Origin: Grifola frondosa
Lineage: Eukaryota > Basidiomycota > Agaricomycetes > Polyporales > Grifolaceae
Length of the DNA: 64,000 nucleotides
Direction of reading: 5' to 3'
Assembly: GCA_001683735.1 (NCBI GenBank)
Contig: LUGG01000019.1
Span: forward strand, 372,001-436,000
Of this stretch, positions 46,529-58,339 are shown piece after piece; within the stretch, counting starts at the first letter, position 1, and every line of letters begins with the position of its first letter. The translations under genes were made by a program, and so were the position numbers. The notes beneath the pieces were generated by a model that was not told the origin of the DNA, ran no database searches, and saw nothing but the letters and a program-made list of their open reading frames with translations.

Positions 46529-48773
46529 ATGAAGGATGAACATCCGGTGCTCGTGAATATGGGACCCTCGTCACCCCGACGCTCTCTCCATGAGGAACTG
46601 GACTCCGACGAAGAGAGGAAGGGACTTCTATCTCATGACGACAAACTCTACGACGAGGAGGACAATTCAGAGCAACCTAGCAGGGAGTTGTCGCGCAAGA
46701 CTGTTGCGAGAATCGCAATCTCGCTCATTGTCATCCTTCTGGGCGGCGCAATTGGGCGGGCGCTCTTGAATCACTTCCGTCCTTTCAAGGTGCGCTTCGA
46801 GACCCAAGGCATCCGAAATAATGGTACGCACGACTTCAAGAAGAGTGCAATAATTGTCTCCATCGACGGTTTGCGGTGAGCAGTTTCGATAATGTGCGGT
46901 CAACCCAAATTGATTACGTAATCTCAGAGCGGATTATCTCGACCGGGGCTTGACACCACATCTTCTGGAAATCAGCAAGAAAGGGCTTCGTGCAAAGTCC
47001 ATGAAGCCCATTTTCCCAGTGTGTATATGGGACTACATACTTAGAAGGTTTACCGTACTGACTTCACTTCGTGGCGGGGTCAGACTCTGACATTCCGTGA
47101 GTAAACCATAGCTTAAAAATATGGACGTTTTAAGCCATTTTTAATCACGCGAATAGAAACCATTGGGCATTGATGTAAGGATTGAAAATCTTAAGGGGAA
47201 TTTATAGTTTGACATTCAGTTCTCTTCCAGGACTGGGCTGTATGCCGAATCCCATGGCATCGTTGCCAACGTAAGTCTGCCTATTTCCAGTCACATTCAT
47301 CTCATCTCATTGATATTGTGCTTAGAACTTTTGGGATCCTGAGAGTGGTATGGAGTTTCACTACAACAGGATAGACTCCGCTTGGAACTCTTCATGGTGG
47401 TTTGGAGAGCCTGTAAGTCTTACTATCATCCTCCAACTGACCACCTTAACATCTCCTTTCCTAGATGTGGGAAACCGCCGAACGGGCTGGCATCACCACT
47501 GCAAATCTTATGTGGTCAGCGCGATCCAGTTGAGTTTAGTTACGCATGCTGAATCTTTCGGATCTGTTTTCAGGCCGGGTCCACCGAAAACCAGATCGGG
47601 CTTCTCCGACGTACTTCGTCCCGTGGAAGGTAACCCGATCTTCCTCAGCGTCACACCGCATTCGGGCTCACCAGCTGAGGATCCCAGGATAAGGTACCTT
47701 TGCAGGAGAAGCTAGACCAAATCTTGCAGTGGGTCGATATGCCTCTCGAGGGGAGGCCTCAGTTTATTATGGGCATGTTTACCGCGTTGCGTCCATTAAA
47801 GCTTAACTGACGTTAACCGGGTTATCTGCAGCGTATGAACCGTCGCTTGACCAGGCTGGTCATGCCGCAGGGCCGAAGTCGAAGCTCGTTAACGTTAGAC
47901 ATTCTTCTTTAATTCATCACAATACTCATATCCGGAATGCTAAACAGAAAGTTCTGAAACAAGTAGATCGATTCGCGAAGGACCTACACACCTCGCTCGA
48001 AGCGCGCAACCTAACAGACATCTTCGACGTTGTGTTCGTGAGCGATCACGGCATGACGGACACGAGCAGCCCGGAGCTCATCTTCATCGACGACATCCTG
48101 GGCGAGGGCTTCGACATGATCGAGCACGAGGACGGTCAGTGCCCGGCCTCCCACAGTACTCCGCTCATCCTCACTTTTTTTTGCAGGCTGGCCGTCGATG
48201 GGGCTGCGGTTCTCCCCGGACGTGGACTCTGCCAAGTACCTGCAGGTCCTCCTGAACGCGTCCGCGACGAGCGGGGGGCGTTCGACGTGTACACGCACGC
48301 GACGATGCCCGCGCGGTACCACTTTGCGGACAACGAGCGCATCGCGCCGATCTACGTCGTCCCGCGCGTGGGGTACGCGCTGACGAACCGCTTCGAGAAC
48401 GGCACGGGCATGAGCAAGGGCGTGCGTCTTCCTCCTCCCCCTCTCCTCATTGAATTCCGCTGATGCCGCGCCGATAGAACCACGGTATGACAATGACGAG
48501 CCGTCGATGCACGCGATGTTCGTCGCGCATGGGCCGTTCCCCGCAGTCGTGAAGGCGGTCGAGCAGGGCCACGCGCGGTCGACGTCGCTGGTGCGGCGCG
48601 CGCTGGGCCTCGCGCGCCCGAACAAGGGCTGGCACTCGACCGCGGAGGACATATACGTGATGGACTCATTCCAGAACGTAGAGGTGTACAACCTCATGAT
48701 GCGGCTGCTCGGCATCGAGTGCCACGCCGCGAAGACGAACGGGACGCGGGGGTTCTGGGACAAGTATTTCTAG
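46529..48773 (+). CDS. ectonucleotide pyrophosphatase/phosphodiesterase (NPP), type II membrane protein
   Basis: Hydrolyses nucleotide phosphodiester or pyrophosphate bonds on the luminal or outer face. ATG at 46529; acidic cytosolic N-terminus (EELDSDEERKGLL), signal anchor RIAISLIVILLGGAIGRALL. Catalytic core over many short exons: KSAIIVSIDGLR, ADYLDRGLTPHLLEI, the TLTFP nucleophile-Thr block, NHWALM, TGLYAESHGIVANNFWDPES, SWWFGEP, then VSDHGMTDTSSPELIFID (metal-binding Asp/His), DVYTHATMPARYHFADN and the zinc-ligand end HGYDNDEPSMHAMFVAHGPF. Stop at 48773. Two corrections are needed: near 47606 (before TYFVPWK) and in the G run at 48273-48278 (six G read, seven expected). The exon set at 47,030-47,260 is very fragmented. 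Substrate is not predictable from sequence. Confidence 0.9.
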
Positions 48774-49050
48774 GGCGCTGCGGTGTGCTGTGCATATCAT
48801 TCATTTTGGATCGGACGGATCTCGTCGTGTATTGGAATATGCTCGTGGGGGGCGTCACATATAGATTTGACCGGCCCCTTAATAATATACTTAGTTCCAG
48901 GCTGAGATATGTAGGTATCGGTGTCAGTGCTACAATGTAAGTAAGAAAGATAAGACGGGAAGAATAAGAGCAAACCGAGCGCAGGCACATTAATTACAGC
49001 GAAAGAGAATCTGCACGAATATAACGCCACCCCTCGTACACCGCCAACCC

Positions 49051-50068
49051 CTAGTGACCCTCTGCATCAAACACCATGCCACCGTGCGCGTCGAGGTGAT
49101 CGCCGCTCGCGGTGGGGACGTATGCGTTCTCGGGGAGGCCGGACTCGTCGATGCCCTCGGCGGCCTCGATGACCTCGTAAAGCTTGGAGGCGACCTCGGG
49201 CGGGGGCACGCGGCCACTGAGGATGTCGCGCGCGGGGACGGGGGAGCCGTAGAAGTCGCGGTTCGCATCTTTGCGCTCTATGAGCGCAGTGCCCTCCAGC
49301 GACAGGCCCGCGAACAGCCCTGCGCGGTCGTCAGCACAGCACCCAAAAGAACGCCAGGAGGAGAAAGAGAAGGGAGAAGGGAGACACACCTTTGGACTTG
49401 GAGTAGGAGAACATGGGTGCGGGATGCGCGAGGGATGCCTGGACGCTGCCGCCGGTGCCGATGGGGCCGGCAGCGGCGCTGATGTTCCCGCCGATGGTGA
49501 CGTTACCGCCCATCGCGAACGCGCGGACGGCTTCCTCGCTGTTGAGGACGATGACGAAGTCGGTGATGTCCGCGCCGATCTGGAGGCCCCAGCCTACGCC
49601 GCCGGTTGCGATGCACGAGGGCGCTGACCAGGAGCCGTCGGGGAGGCGGGCGATGACGATGCCTGAGCCGGCCTTGCCGGAGAAGACGAAGCCGGCTTTG
49701 AGCACGGAGAAGACGGCGAGGCCTGTGGAGAGTTAAGTTGGAGAGGAGGGGATTGGGAGGGAGGAGAGGGGCTTACCGCGAGCGCGTTGGAGGACGGCTT
49801 TGGGGATGGCGTTGAGGGCGGATTCGGGGTGACTTGGGTCGGCTGTACAGAGCGTAAGATAGAGAATATACCTGATGAAAATGAGGAGATACATACCTAG
49901 GAAACTTTCGAGGGTCTTGGCTGCTTTCTCCGCCTCACCTGGGAGACTGAAGCCTTGGGCGAAGTGCTGAGACTCGTTGGCGATCTTGGAGGAGCCTTCT
50001 CTGAGGAATGCGGAGGCCTGTATGCCCGCCTTCTGGGCACCTGCGCGGAATTTGTCGAGCATGGACAT
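49051..50068 (-). CDS. SYLF-domain protein (Ysc84/SH3YL1-like)
   Basis: Binds phosphoinositides and actin in the Ysc84/Lsb family. ATG at 50068 gives MSMLDKFRAGAQKAGIQASA and an amphipathic N-terminal helix. The SYLF domain follows: PKAVLQRARGLAVFSVLKAG, VFSGKAGSGIVIARLPDGSW, SAPSCIATGGVGWGLQIGAD, TDFVIVLNSEEAVRAFAMGG, and SLEGTALIERKDANRDFYG. It ends VFDAEGH at 49051. Three short introns (near 49340-49390, 49720-49775 and 49840-49900). Length is about 285 residues and there is no SH3 domain, unlike yeast Lsb3/Ysc84, so it is the SYLF-only form common in basidiomycetes. A role in endocytosis is inferred. Confidence 0.92.
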
Positions 50069-52133
50069 TGTGGTTGAGCAGGACGAGCAGGACGATGAGC
50101 AACGCCGAGTTAGCGACGTCAGCGACCAGTCGATGCTACGGCCAGTCGGCAGCATCAACACAGCGCGCGACCGCCGCCATCTCATGGGTTAGGGTTCCGA
50201 TCGTCACTGTCATTGGCTCGAAGTTAACCTTCAACGTTTATTTCGACTGAGGTTACAGACATCGCAAATTTATATCGGTAATGAAGCCATCCGATACGCA
50301 GTACTTCGCCAAGGTGGCTTAAATACAAGGACGGTTCCTGCGGCAATACCAAAGACATCGAATCAAACGAACATGAATTCCGCACCCAATTCACCCGTAA
50401 TGGTGCATGGTCGGATTGAATGTACGAGGGCGAGACAGTCTTCATATATCATACTTCGTTGCGGAGATTCCGAATGCAAGCGACCTGATCTTGAATTCAA
50501 CTATGTTCTGGAAGGTGCCCTTGCAAGGATGCAACATCAGCAAACGAGTAGAACATCAAGCCACGGGTGAAGGAAGTCCATTCAGCCATTTCACCAATAT
50601 GCGTTCTGTCAGCTGGTGCTTTCACCCACTCCGGCCCGCGAAGACCACTACATTCCTATTCGGCAGTCACGAAACGCATAGAGTTTGATCCAGCTACTCA
50701 CAATGATCTCAGACGGCGGCTGCATAAATATTCTGCCCGAATTCGAGCCCCACGGGGACGGGGTGCGCAGCTGCCCTCAGTGCAGCAGCGGCCGCCCTCC
50801 ATACCTGTTTCAAGTCTGATCTTGGACGGTCCGAGCCGCCGATAGTCGGTGGGTGCTATGAACGCACCTCGAGAGCGGTATGCGACCATCGATATGCCGA
50901 TCGCGGCGCAACGTTCACTCCTGCTTGGAAAGTTGAGCAAATCAATCCGTGTAGGACGGAAGGTCCGCAGAATAGACCTGTGATTGCGCACATGCGTCCC
51001 GTGGCCTTCAGGTTGGCCTGTTCGGACGTCCGATGGGGCCTGGCTGCTGAAGATCATAAACATGTCTTGAGAAAAATCTTCCTGAAAACCACTCGCGATA
51101 AATGCATCAGCGTCCGCCGGCCGAAAATACCCGCGGGAGGTAATGCGGCAGACTAAAAATCGAGATGGGTGAGATATGCGGCCATGAGTTTTGCATGAAA
51201 TAATCATTAGGTAGGAGACGATGCGGTCATCTGTCAATACCTCCCTTCAACTCGAGACCAGGAGAAGCGCAATTGTTTCTGCGCAGCTCGTAGATAACAA
51301 TCGCTTTGATAAAATCTAGTTCGGAGATGAAAGAGAAAGAAAGAAGCAGAGGACCAGTAGAACACGAAGACGAGCGTGAATTTGACGTGAGTCGCTCTTG
51401 AGGCCCTCGGCGAGTGATGTGGCTACCTCATGAATCAGTTTCAGTACTGCCCGTTGGCGGCCTGCAGGTAGCAAGTTCCACACCGGTGGACTGCCGATAC
51501 TTAAGAGGATTCACTCGATCAGGATGCTGACTCATCATTATGGATTGTGGCAGAGCTGTCAACGCTTATTTGATAGTAGTAGTTCACGATGGTCCACCAT
51601 CTCCTCCTGAGGATTTCCTGCATTTCTCATGACAAAAGAGTTGGAATTCGATGAGATGTTCTGGGATGTGGAGGTAGCTCCACACTGAGCAAATTACCCC
51701 GGATTCGACAATCTCGATCGGATGTAGATTGGCTCCGGCTTGCGGGAGAGTGACGCTGCCTAATTCTGGAGGAAGATGTTCATTGAGGTCAATCGTGACC
51801 ACAGCCGTGACCAGTGCGGTTATCTCTTACGCATTGCACCATGGCGTCTCTCTGCAGCATCCTAGTCATGGGGCACCCTTTTTCATTTTTTCAGCCTATC
51901 CATAGCCTTTGCTGATGGAGTCGTTTTACAGCATGCGGCAAGTAGTATGGTACACCCGGTCAGCGAACCATCCTTAATTCTACGCTCAGTCATTGCGCCC
52001 AGGCCAAATGCTTCTCAGACTGAGCTAAGACCAAACCTATTCGAGTCTCCATATTTAAGGCGCTGTCCTCCCTCCTTCTGTTCTCACCGTGAATTTCGTC
52101 CTCTTTATCTATCGGTCTCCCTCCTCTCCCATC
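50069..52133. other. 2.1 kb stretch without a confirmed gene
   Basis: Lies between the SYLF and aquaglyceroporin genes, which diverge. A 179-codon minus-strand frame (50698-51237) has ordinary amino-acid composition (for example YFRPADADAFIASGFQ) but no known motif and no supported start, intron or neighbour. It may be an exon of an unknown gene. The last 200 bases before 52134 are CT-rich, as in fungal promoters and 5' leaders. Confidence 0.4.
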
Positions 52134-53739
52134 ATGTCGACAGGGACAGAGCAGCCCACCATGGCGCCCTCCATCGCCTCTGTCCGGTACTCAAAAGACA
52201 CGACAGGTCATATCGAGAAAGCCGATCTCACGAGTGTCTCCCTTGTCACCGATGTACACTACACACGATATCCGAACAGGTGGTCCAGGATCCGGTAACG
52301 CATCTGTCCCCATTACCCGCAAGCACCGTCTTCTCATAAGCATGCAGCGAACAGCTCAGGGAACCTGCCGCAGAGTTCTTCGGAACCATGGTGCTGATAA
52401 TCTTCGGTAACGGCGTGGACTGCCAGGTCGTGCTGTCATCCCATCCCAGCGTCGCGGCCTCTCCCTTTGGCGTACGTCCACACATCCTATCACTCCGCGA
52501 TCGAGCATACCTAATGTAATCGCCGATCTCTCACAGAGCTACCTGTCGTTGAGCTTCGGATGGGCAGTCGGTACGATCAATGGTCCAGCTGCCATTTCGC
52601 CGAGCCTCCCCCGCTGACGCACACATTTGCCAGGCACCGCGCTTGGCGTGTGGATATCGGCGGGCATCTCAGGCGGACACATCAACCCCGCCGTCACCAT
52701 CGCGTTCGCGACGTTCCGCGACTTCCCGTGGCGCAAGGTCCCCATATATGTCTTCGCGCAGCTCATGGGCGCGCTCTGTGGCGCGGGCATCGTGTACGCA
52801 AACTACATCCACGCAATAGATCTCGTCGAGGGCGGGCGCGCAATCCGCACCGTCCCCGGCACGGCGGGCCTGTTCTCGACATACGCGGTGCGCCCTGCCC
52901 GCGGACGTGCGCGCGGCGCGATCTGACGCCCTTTTGCTGCAGCTGCCGTACATGACGTCCGTGTCGTGCTTCTTCGATGAGGTGCGTGCGAGATCGGCGG
53001 TGCGTAGTGCTAGGTGCTGATGCGGTGTAATGCAGTTCGTCGGGCGGCCATGCTCCTGCTCGTAGTGTGCGCTGTCACGGACAGGAAAAATGGGCCCCCG
53101 CCGGCGGGCCTCGTCCCCCTCGTGCTGTTCATCACGATCCTCGGGATCGGCGCATCGCTGGGCATGCAGACGGGTACGCGCCGCTCTCGGTTCGTAGCGC
53201 ACTGTGTCGCTGACTCTGGCAAATCGGATCGTAGGCTACGCGATCAACCCAGCGCGTGATCTGGGCCCGAGGCTGCTGACCGCGATGGTGGGGTACGGCA
53301 AGGACGGTGTGTGATTTTGCGCTTGTGCGTTGCTGCGGTAGTTGACGGGGTTGTCCGCTTCGCAGTGTTCACATTTAGAAAGTACGGGTTTAAGACTCTT
53401 TGTGAAGCGATGACTTATAATCCAGCTGTTTCACAGTCAGTATTGGCTGTGGTGCCCCGTCATTGGTCCTATTGTCGGCGCTCTAGGTGATTCGCCGAAC
53501 TTGATCCCGAAGAGCCACTTTACTGATTCCGTTTCGCCGTTAGTGGGCACCTTCTTATACGACCTCTTTTTCTTCACCGGCTCAGAAAGCATTTTGAACA
53601 AGCCGTGAGTGATGTCTCCCGTGGCGCATGACCTCGTAGTCTGACACCGTCTCGCAGCGACGCAAATGCACGGGCACGGCTCGAGCGCGCGATGAACCAG
53701 GAGAGACAGCGGTCCATCGTCGGGGCAGATGCGGTATGA
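52134..53739 (+). CDS. aquaglyceroporin (MIP family)
   Basis: A six-helix channel for water and glycerol in the plasma membrane. ATG at 52134 ([20 protein letters not shown]), then an N-terminal cytosolic exon and, after an intron, [20 protein letters not shown]. First NPA box: [17 protein letters not shown]. Middle helices: [20 protein letters not shown] and [20 protein letters not shown]. Second NPA box: [17 protein letters not shown], where the Asp after NPAR is the mark of glycerol-permeable members. The last helix is [14 protein letters not shown], joined by an intron (about 53,487-53,544) to [16 protein letters not shown]. Stop at 53737-53739. One G is missing at 53042-53044 (GGGG read GGG), between FVG and AAMLLLVVC. 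Nine short introns or so. Confidence 0.92.
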
Positions 53740-54037
53740 TGCTGTGGGGACCTTATATGCATACCTTTTGTTTAGTAGGGATTGGGTTAATAGATAATGT
53801 TCCGTTTGTGCGTTCACGCATGTGGTTCTTACGCTATTTATGGTACGGCGCTGAGCCATTGACTGCTGCAGAGAAAAGACGGCCTTGCAGAGTCGGTAGT
53901 ACATAGATAAACTATACCTAAGTCCCACATCGTCAACAGTTGTGCGTGATTTCCGGGAGCACCTGTCTCCAGAATGTAAATACAAGGTAAGAGGCGGGCA
54001 CGAGACACGCACCACAGGATACAACCACTCGACCAGA

Positions 54038-54574
54038 TCACCAGAACTCCTTCCTCTTCCTCCTGATCTCCACGATCATAGACCTTTTCTCTCCCCACCT
54101 TTCGCGGAAGTGCTCGTGCTCCTGCGCCCTCAGCGCAAGCGCCTTCTTCCTGTCCGCCCGCTTCATCGACGTCACCTGGCCAATGAACCACGGCGTGCAG
54201 TTGAACCTCTTCGCCAACGCGCCGCGCGTCCACATAAAGGGGTCCTCCACGCGCAGCTTCCGGATCAGCGCAAGGTCCTCGTCAGACACCCGCGGCTTCT
54301 CGGGCTTGTCCGTGCGCAGCGTGGGCGGAAGCGCAGCAGCCGCAGGTGCAGGGCTCCCCCTGAGCAGTGGCGATGCGGGGGAAGTGGTGTAGGAGAACGG
54401 TGTCGGCGCGGTGGGAGGGGGACGGTGTATGAAGGTCAGCTTTTCCGGGAGCTCTTGGTAGACTGCGTGTGGATTGTTCTGGAGGGGGTCCGGTGCGCGG
54501 TATGGAGGCTTTTCGGGAAGTCGTGTGGCGTATGAACGGGCAAATGTGAGCCTGAGTGGCAATCGAGGCTTCAT
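54038..54574 (-). CDS. MRPL20: mitochondrial large-subunit ribosomal protein mL58 (MRPL20)
   Basis: A fungal-specific component of the mitochondrial 54S subunit. Single exon, 178 residues, ATG at 54574. The Arg-rich N-terminus (MKPRLPLRLTFARSYATRLP) is a mitochondrial targeting sequence. The family block LPEKLTFIHRPPPTAPTPFS and SPASPLLRGSP follows. The C-terminal half is basic and helical: ALIRKLRVEDPFMWTRGALA, FNCTPWFIGQVTSMKRADRK. Stop at 54038. It faces the dienelactone hydrolase gene head-to-head with about 290 bases between start codons. Confidence 0.88.
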   Translation of the reverse strand: MKPRLPLRLTFARSYATRLPEKPPYRAPDPLQNNPHAVYQELPEKLTFIHRPPPTAPTPFSYTTSPASPLLRGSPAPAAAALPPTLRTDKPEKPRVSDEDLALIRKLRVEDPFMWTRGALAKRFNCTPWFIGQVTSMKRADRKKALALRAQEHEHFRERWGEKRSMIVEIRRKRKEFW

Positions 54575-54866
54575 GGTTAACGGAGAGCTCGAGGTTTGAA
54601 ACTGCAGTGAAGAGGGCCGTCACACTCTGGGTTATCGTCACAACGTGACTGTGATTTAGCCGCTCAATTGCTGGCGCTTGCACGTCGGGACCTTGCAAGT
54701 TTAGAAATTCGCTTATGCACAGTCGATTGCATGCCGGTGCACATTCATCACGCTTTTCCACCTTTGTACATTGAATCGACACGCGTATAAATGTCGTCCG
54801 ACGTAGCATCTCGCTCCCACACACTTCCCCCACCACATCGTTCGCGCCGTCGCGTGCCCCGTTAAT

Positions 54867-55728
54867 ATGTCCTGCGTTGAGTGCATCTCCGGCTCTGTGC
54901 ACACCGGCACACCCACTGGAACGGAAATCACGCTCGCCTCCCTGTCCACCTACGCAGTCGGCGACGAGAGCTCGAAGCGCATCATCGTCATGGGCGCAGA
55001 CATCTTCGGGTGGAAGATGGTCAACGCGCGCCTGCTCGCGGACGAGTACGCCGCCCGCGGGTTCCGCGTGCTCGTCCCCGACCTCTTCGACGGTGCGCGT
55101 CTTTGCACGTATCCACCATTAATGTCTGGACGCTAACTCCCCATCTCCGCGCAGGCTACGAACTTCCGCAGTGGACGCTCTCCGCCAACGACCCCGCGAA
55201 CGAGGCCCCCACGCTCTTCCAGCGGTTCATCGCGCGCCCCATCTCGCTCTTCATCCTAGTGCCCTTTGTCTTGCGTCACACACAACCCAACCAAACCGCC
55301 AAACTCACCGCGCTCGCTGCGCACCTCCGCGAGGCCCACCCGGACGCGAAGATCGGCTACGTGGGCTTCTGCTGGGGCGGCCGCTACGCGTTGACGCTCA
55401 ACGCCCTCTTCGATGCCACCGTCGCAGCGCACCCGTCCCTCGTGAAGTATCCCGCCGAGCTCGCAGCCATCAAGAAGCCGATTAGCTTTGCGATCGCCGC
55501 GGCAGATCCTCACTATGATGCGGCAAAAGGGAAGGACACGGAGAAGCGCTTGAAGGAGAAGGGTCTGACAGACGTGGAGTCGTCATTTATGAGGGAGTTC
55601 CACATGGCTGGACGACGAGGGCGAATCTCGCGGACCCGAAAAAGAAGGAGGCTAGAGATAAGGCTGTAGAACAGGTCGTTAACTGGTTTGACAGATATCT
55701 CACCGCCATTCCCGCCTCAGATTCTTGA
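54867..55728 (+). CDS. dienelactone hydrolase family protein
   Basis: An alpha/beta hydrolase with a Cys-Asp-His triad, cytosolic. ATG at 54867 (MSCVECISGSVHTGTPTGTE). The core is KRIIVMGADIFGWKMVNARL and RGFRVLVPDLFDG. One intron (about 55,094-55,155) is followed by YELPQWTLSANDP. The nucleophile Cys is in IGYVGFCWGGRYALTL, the Asp in FAIAAADPHYDAA, and the His in GVPHGWTTRAN. One G is missing at about 55578 (GGAGGTCGTC read GGAGTCGTC), just before the His motif. After correction the frame runs through KEARDKAVEQVVNWFDRYL to TGA at 55726. Natural substrate unknown; many fungal members are not true dienelactone hydrolases. Confidence 0.9.
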
Positions 55729-55946
55729 GTATTTTTTTTTGCAAGGCGAAGTACTGACTGTTACATCTTGAAACGTTCATTCCTAAGCTTCGTTTATTGC
55801 TTCGTTATGCATCCGATATTATTTGAGACGCGTACATCACACGCAGCTACATTTAACGATGGCATGCATTCACATCGGACGTGGAGATTTCATTTTGTAT
55901 ATTCGTCCAATAATACACGCAGAAAAACACCTCTCAAAAGAACATT

Positions 55947-57066
55947 TTATCCCTCAAAAGTAAAGCTCGCACCAACCTGACGCGTCACACATCAGCACCG
56001 CGATCCAAGGACGACGCTCAGAGTGAAACGAACCTTGTGGGCGGGTCCTTCAGGGCTAACCTCGTTCAGCCGCTGTGTGTCAAGTGCGAGACCGAAGGAG
56101 GCACGGACACCGGGGCGGAGGGACTGGGTATAGCCTACATTCACGCACACCCAATATCAAGTTCGGCACCCGTCAGAAGAGCGGGAGACACATACCGAGC
56201 GCGAGGATACCGGAGTTGTTGATCTTGGCCTTCACGAACGCCGCCGAGTCAAGGTACGCCTTCGCGCCGACCTCGAGGCTGACGCCCTGCGTGGTCGCCT
56301 TGGTGTCGTAGACGGCCTTGGCGCCCGCCTCGACGTCGGGGTTCACGCGGTGGTAGTAGCTCGCGGCGAACGTGCTCAGGTTACCGAGGCCGTGGAGGGT
56401 CACGGCGTACTCGGGCGCTGAAGCCGATCGCAGTCGCGTACTTGGTGATCTTGCCCTCCGTGACGTTGTACGACGCCTCTGCACCGAGCAAGAAGCCGTC
56501 CCGGCCGAGGACGGTGTCCGCGGTGAAGGTGGGGCCCTGTCGGGGCGCGCGGGTCAGTCAATCGGCCTCAAGCACCAAACAAGAGTGCTAGGAGACCGCG
56601 CACCTTGAAGACGTCAAGGAACGCGCGGGAGTGGAGGCCGGGCTGCTTGTAGGTGGTGGTGAAGATGGCGGTCTTGGAGCCGGTGTCGGGGGTGAGCGCG
56701 GTGCTGAGATCGAGCTTTAGGCCCTTGGCGATCTGGTTCTCGAGCTCGACCTGCGTCTTGAGGACGTTCTTGGTCGTCCACGCCTGGGTGAACACGAGGC
56801 CGTGCGCCTTGTCGGTGTACTTGGCCTCGAGGTCGCCCAAAATGTGCTTCGACTTGTTGTCGCGCGTGCCGTTCACCTTGAACGTTACGTTCGAGGGCGT
56901 CGAGGTCTTCACCTCGAGGACAGTCCCGGAGATAGGGAAGTCCTTGCTCAGCAGGTCGTTGGACGACTTGCCGAGATCCTGGGCGCGGGCGTGAGACGGG
57001 CATGGAGAATGAAGAGAAATAGCTGCAAACCTTCCAGGAGGGGGGCACGGGCTGCGGGAGAGACAT
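55947..57066 (-). CDS. POR1: mitochondrial outer-membrane porin (VDAC)
   Basis: The voltage-dependent anion channel, a 19-strand beta barrel. ATG at 57066 gives MSLPQPVPPSWK, then after an intron DLGKSSNDLLSKDFPISGTV. Barrel strands continue with VTFKVNGTRDNKS, DKAHGLVFTQAWTTKNVLKT and PGLHSRAFLDVFK. After a further intron come FLLGAEASYNVTEGKITKYA, EYAVTLHGLGNLSTFAASYY and AGAKAVYDTKATTQGVSLEV. The last intron (about 55,970-56,035) leads to VGASFTFEG and TAA at 55947. Without it the frame would stop early. Length is about 290 residues. Bases appear missing in the C run at 56413-56415, between AIGFS and PEYAV (two C). Confidence 0.95.
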
Positions 57067-57596
57067 ATTGTGTGTGTGAGGTGGTGACGTTGAAGGAAAA
57101 GTTGGGGCACGCGCGGCGCGCTTTATGGCGCCGGAAGGTCCCGGAGCGCGTGCGTCGATGACCTGCACGTTCGCAATCCCTCCCTCCGTCTTACGATTTA
57201 TTCACTTCTTTCGCCACCGTCGTAGACGACGCCGACAGCCTCTGGTTTCTGTCAGGCTACAGTGCTGAAGATACTTGTATGCTCTCGCATTATCCACTAC
57301 GCTGTCGGCACACCAGACACGTCCGTTAGTACTGAACCGCTACCATGCTCCCAGTGTCGGGTTTCTATCACAACCCAATGATTTTACTGTGGCTGGCTCT
57401 GCTATTTGAGCCCTCTCTGGCCATGGCCAGATGTTCCATCGGTCTCTCCACGGCGACATTGCATCTGGCGCGCTTTGGGCGCGCTGCCCAAACCGCTGGC
57501 TGACGTAATCGTCCCGCTATGCTCTCCGAGCTGCGATCTTCCTTGAGACACACGCGTCTCCCGCGGCATTCAAGGTGTTTCTCCAGAAAATCTACC
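57067..57596. promoter_or_regulatory. divergent promoter region, VDAC and rhodanese gene
   Basis: 530 bases between divergent start codons. No coding frame of interest and no clear TATA box. Confidence 0.5.
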
Positions 57597-58198
57597 ATGT
57601 TAAAGTACATCTCTGCGGATGTGAGTATGCCGCGTAGCTATGCATGACGTCTCCACGTGTCGAACGCTGTGTTGCCTGCAGGAGCTCGCAGCGATCATCA
57701 AAAGCGACAAAGTTCCCATGAAGGACTACTGCGTCGTAGATGTGCGCGACGATGACTGGGAGGGCGGGAACATCAAGGGCGCGCATAACTCTCCGTCGGG
57801 CGAGTTCATGCTGAGAGTCCACGAACTGGTCGATAAGACGAAGCGCGTGCCCACAGTCGTCTTCCACTGCGCACTATCGCAAGTACGGTGCGTCCGTGTC
57901 TGGCCTCCGCCATGCATTGTGCTGAAATCAGGCTGAATCATCGCACGCACAGAGGACCGAAGGCTGCTAGAGTGGGTTCCCTCATTAAACAAACCTGCCC
58001 TCAGAGCCCTGTCTAACATCAATTTAGATCTACGCAGAGACGCGCGATCTCCTCCAAGCGAAGGGCGAGGACAGCGAGCATGATGTCCTCGTCCTGCGTG
58101 GTGGATTCAGCGACTTCCAAGCTAAGTTCAAAGACGACCCCCAGCTCGTGGAGAACTGGAGCGAGGAAGTCTGGGGCAACCCAGAATGGCAGATTTGA
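57597..58198 (+). CDS. Cdc25/Acr2-like rhodanese-domain phosphatase or arsenate reductase
   Basis: A small single-domain rhodanese protein. ATG at 57597 with an eight-residue first exon (MLKYISAD), intron, then ELAAIIKSDKVPMKDYCVVD and VRDDDWEGGNIKGAHN. The active-site loop HCALSQVR (His-Cys-x5-Arg) is followed by GPKAARIYAETRDLL across two more introns (about 57,892-57,951 and 57,972-58,027). The end is VLVLRGGFSDFQAKF and EEVWGNPEWQI, TGA at 58196. The Cys-x5-Arg loop size is that of Cdc25 phosphatases and the yeast Acr2/Ych1 arsenate reductases, not of sulfurtransferases. Which of the two it does is not decidable here. Confidence 0.88.
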
Positions 58199-58339
58199 TA
58201 ATTGCGTGCGCCGATAGAGTGGTGGACATGAATTCGGGAACTAGCTACATAGGTTGTATGAATATAGATGTATGTTACAATAACGCAGGGGAGAATGGCG
58301 GGGTGTGCAAGGTAGGCCGGGAATTTCTGAGCTGCCAGA

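Noticed and set aside
48011..48763. 250-codon minus-strand ORF
   Set aside because: Shadow of the phosphodiesterase exons on the other strand.
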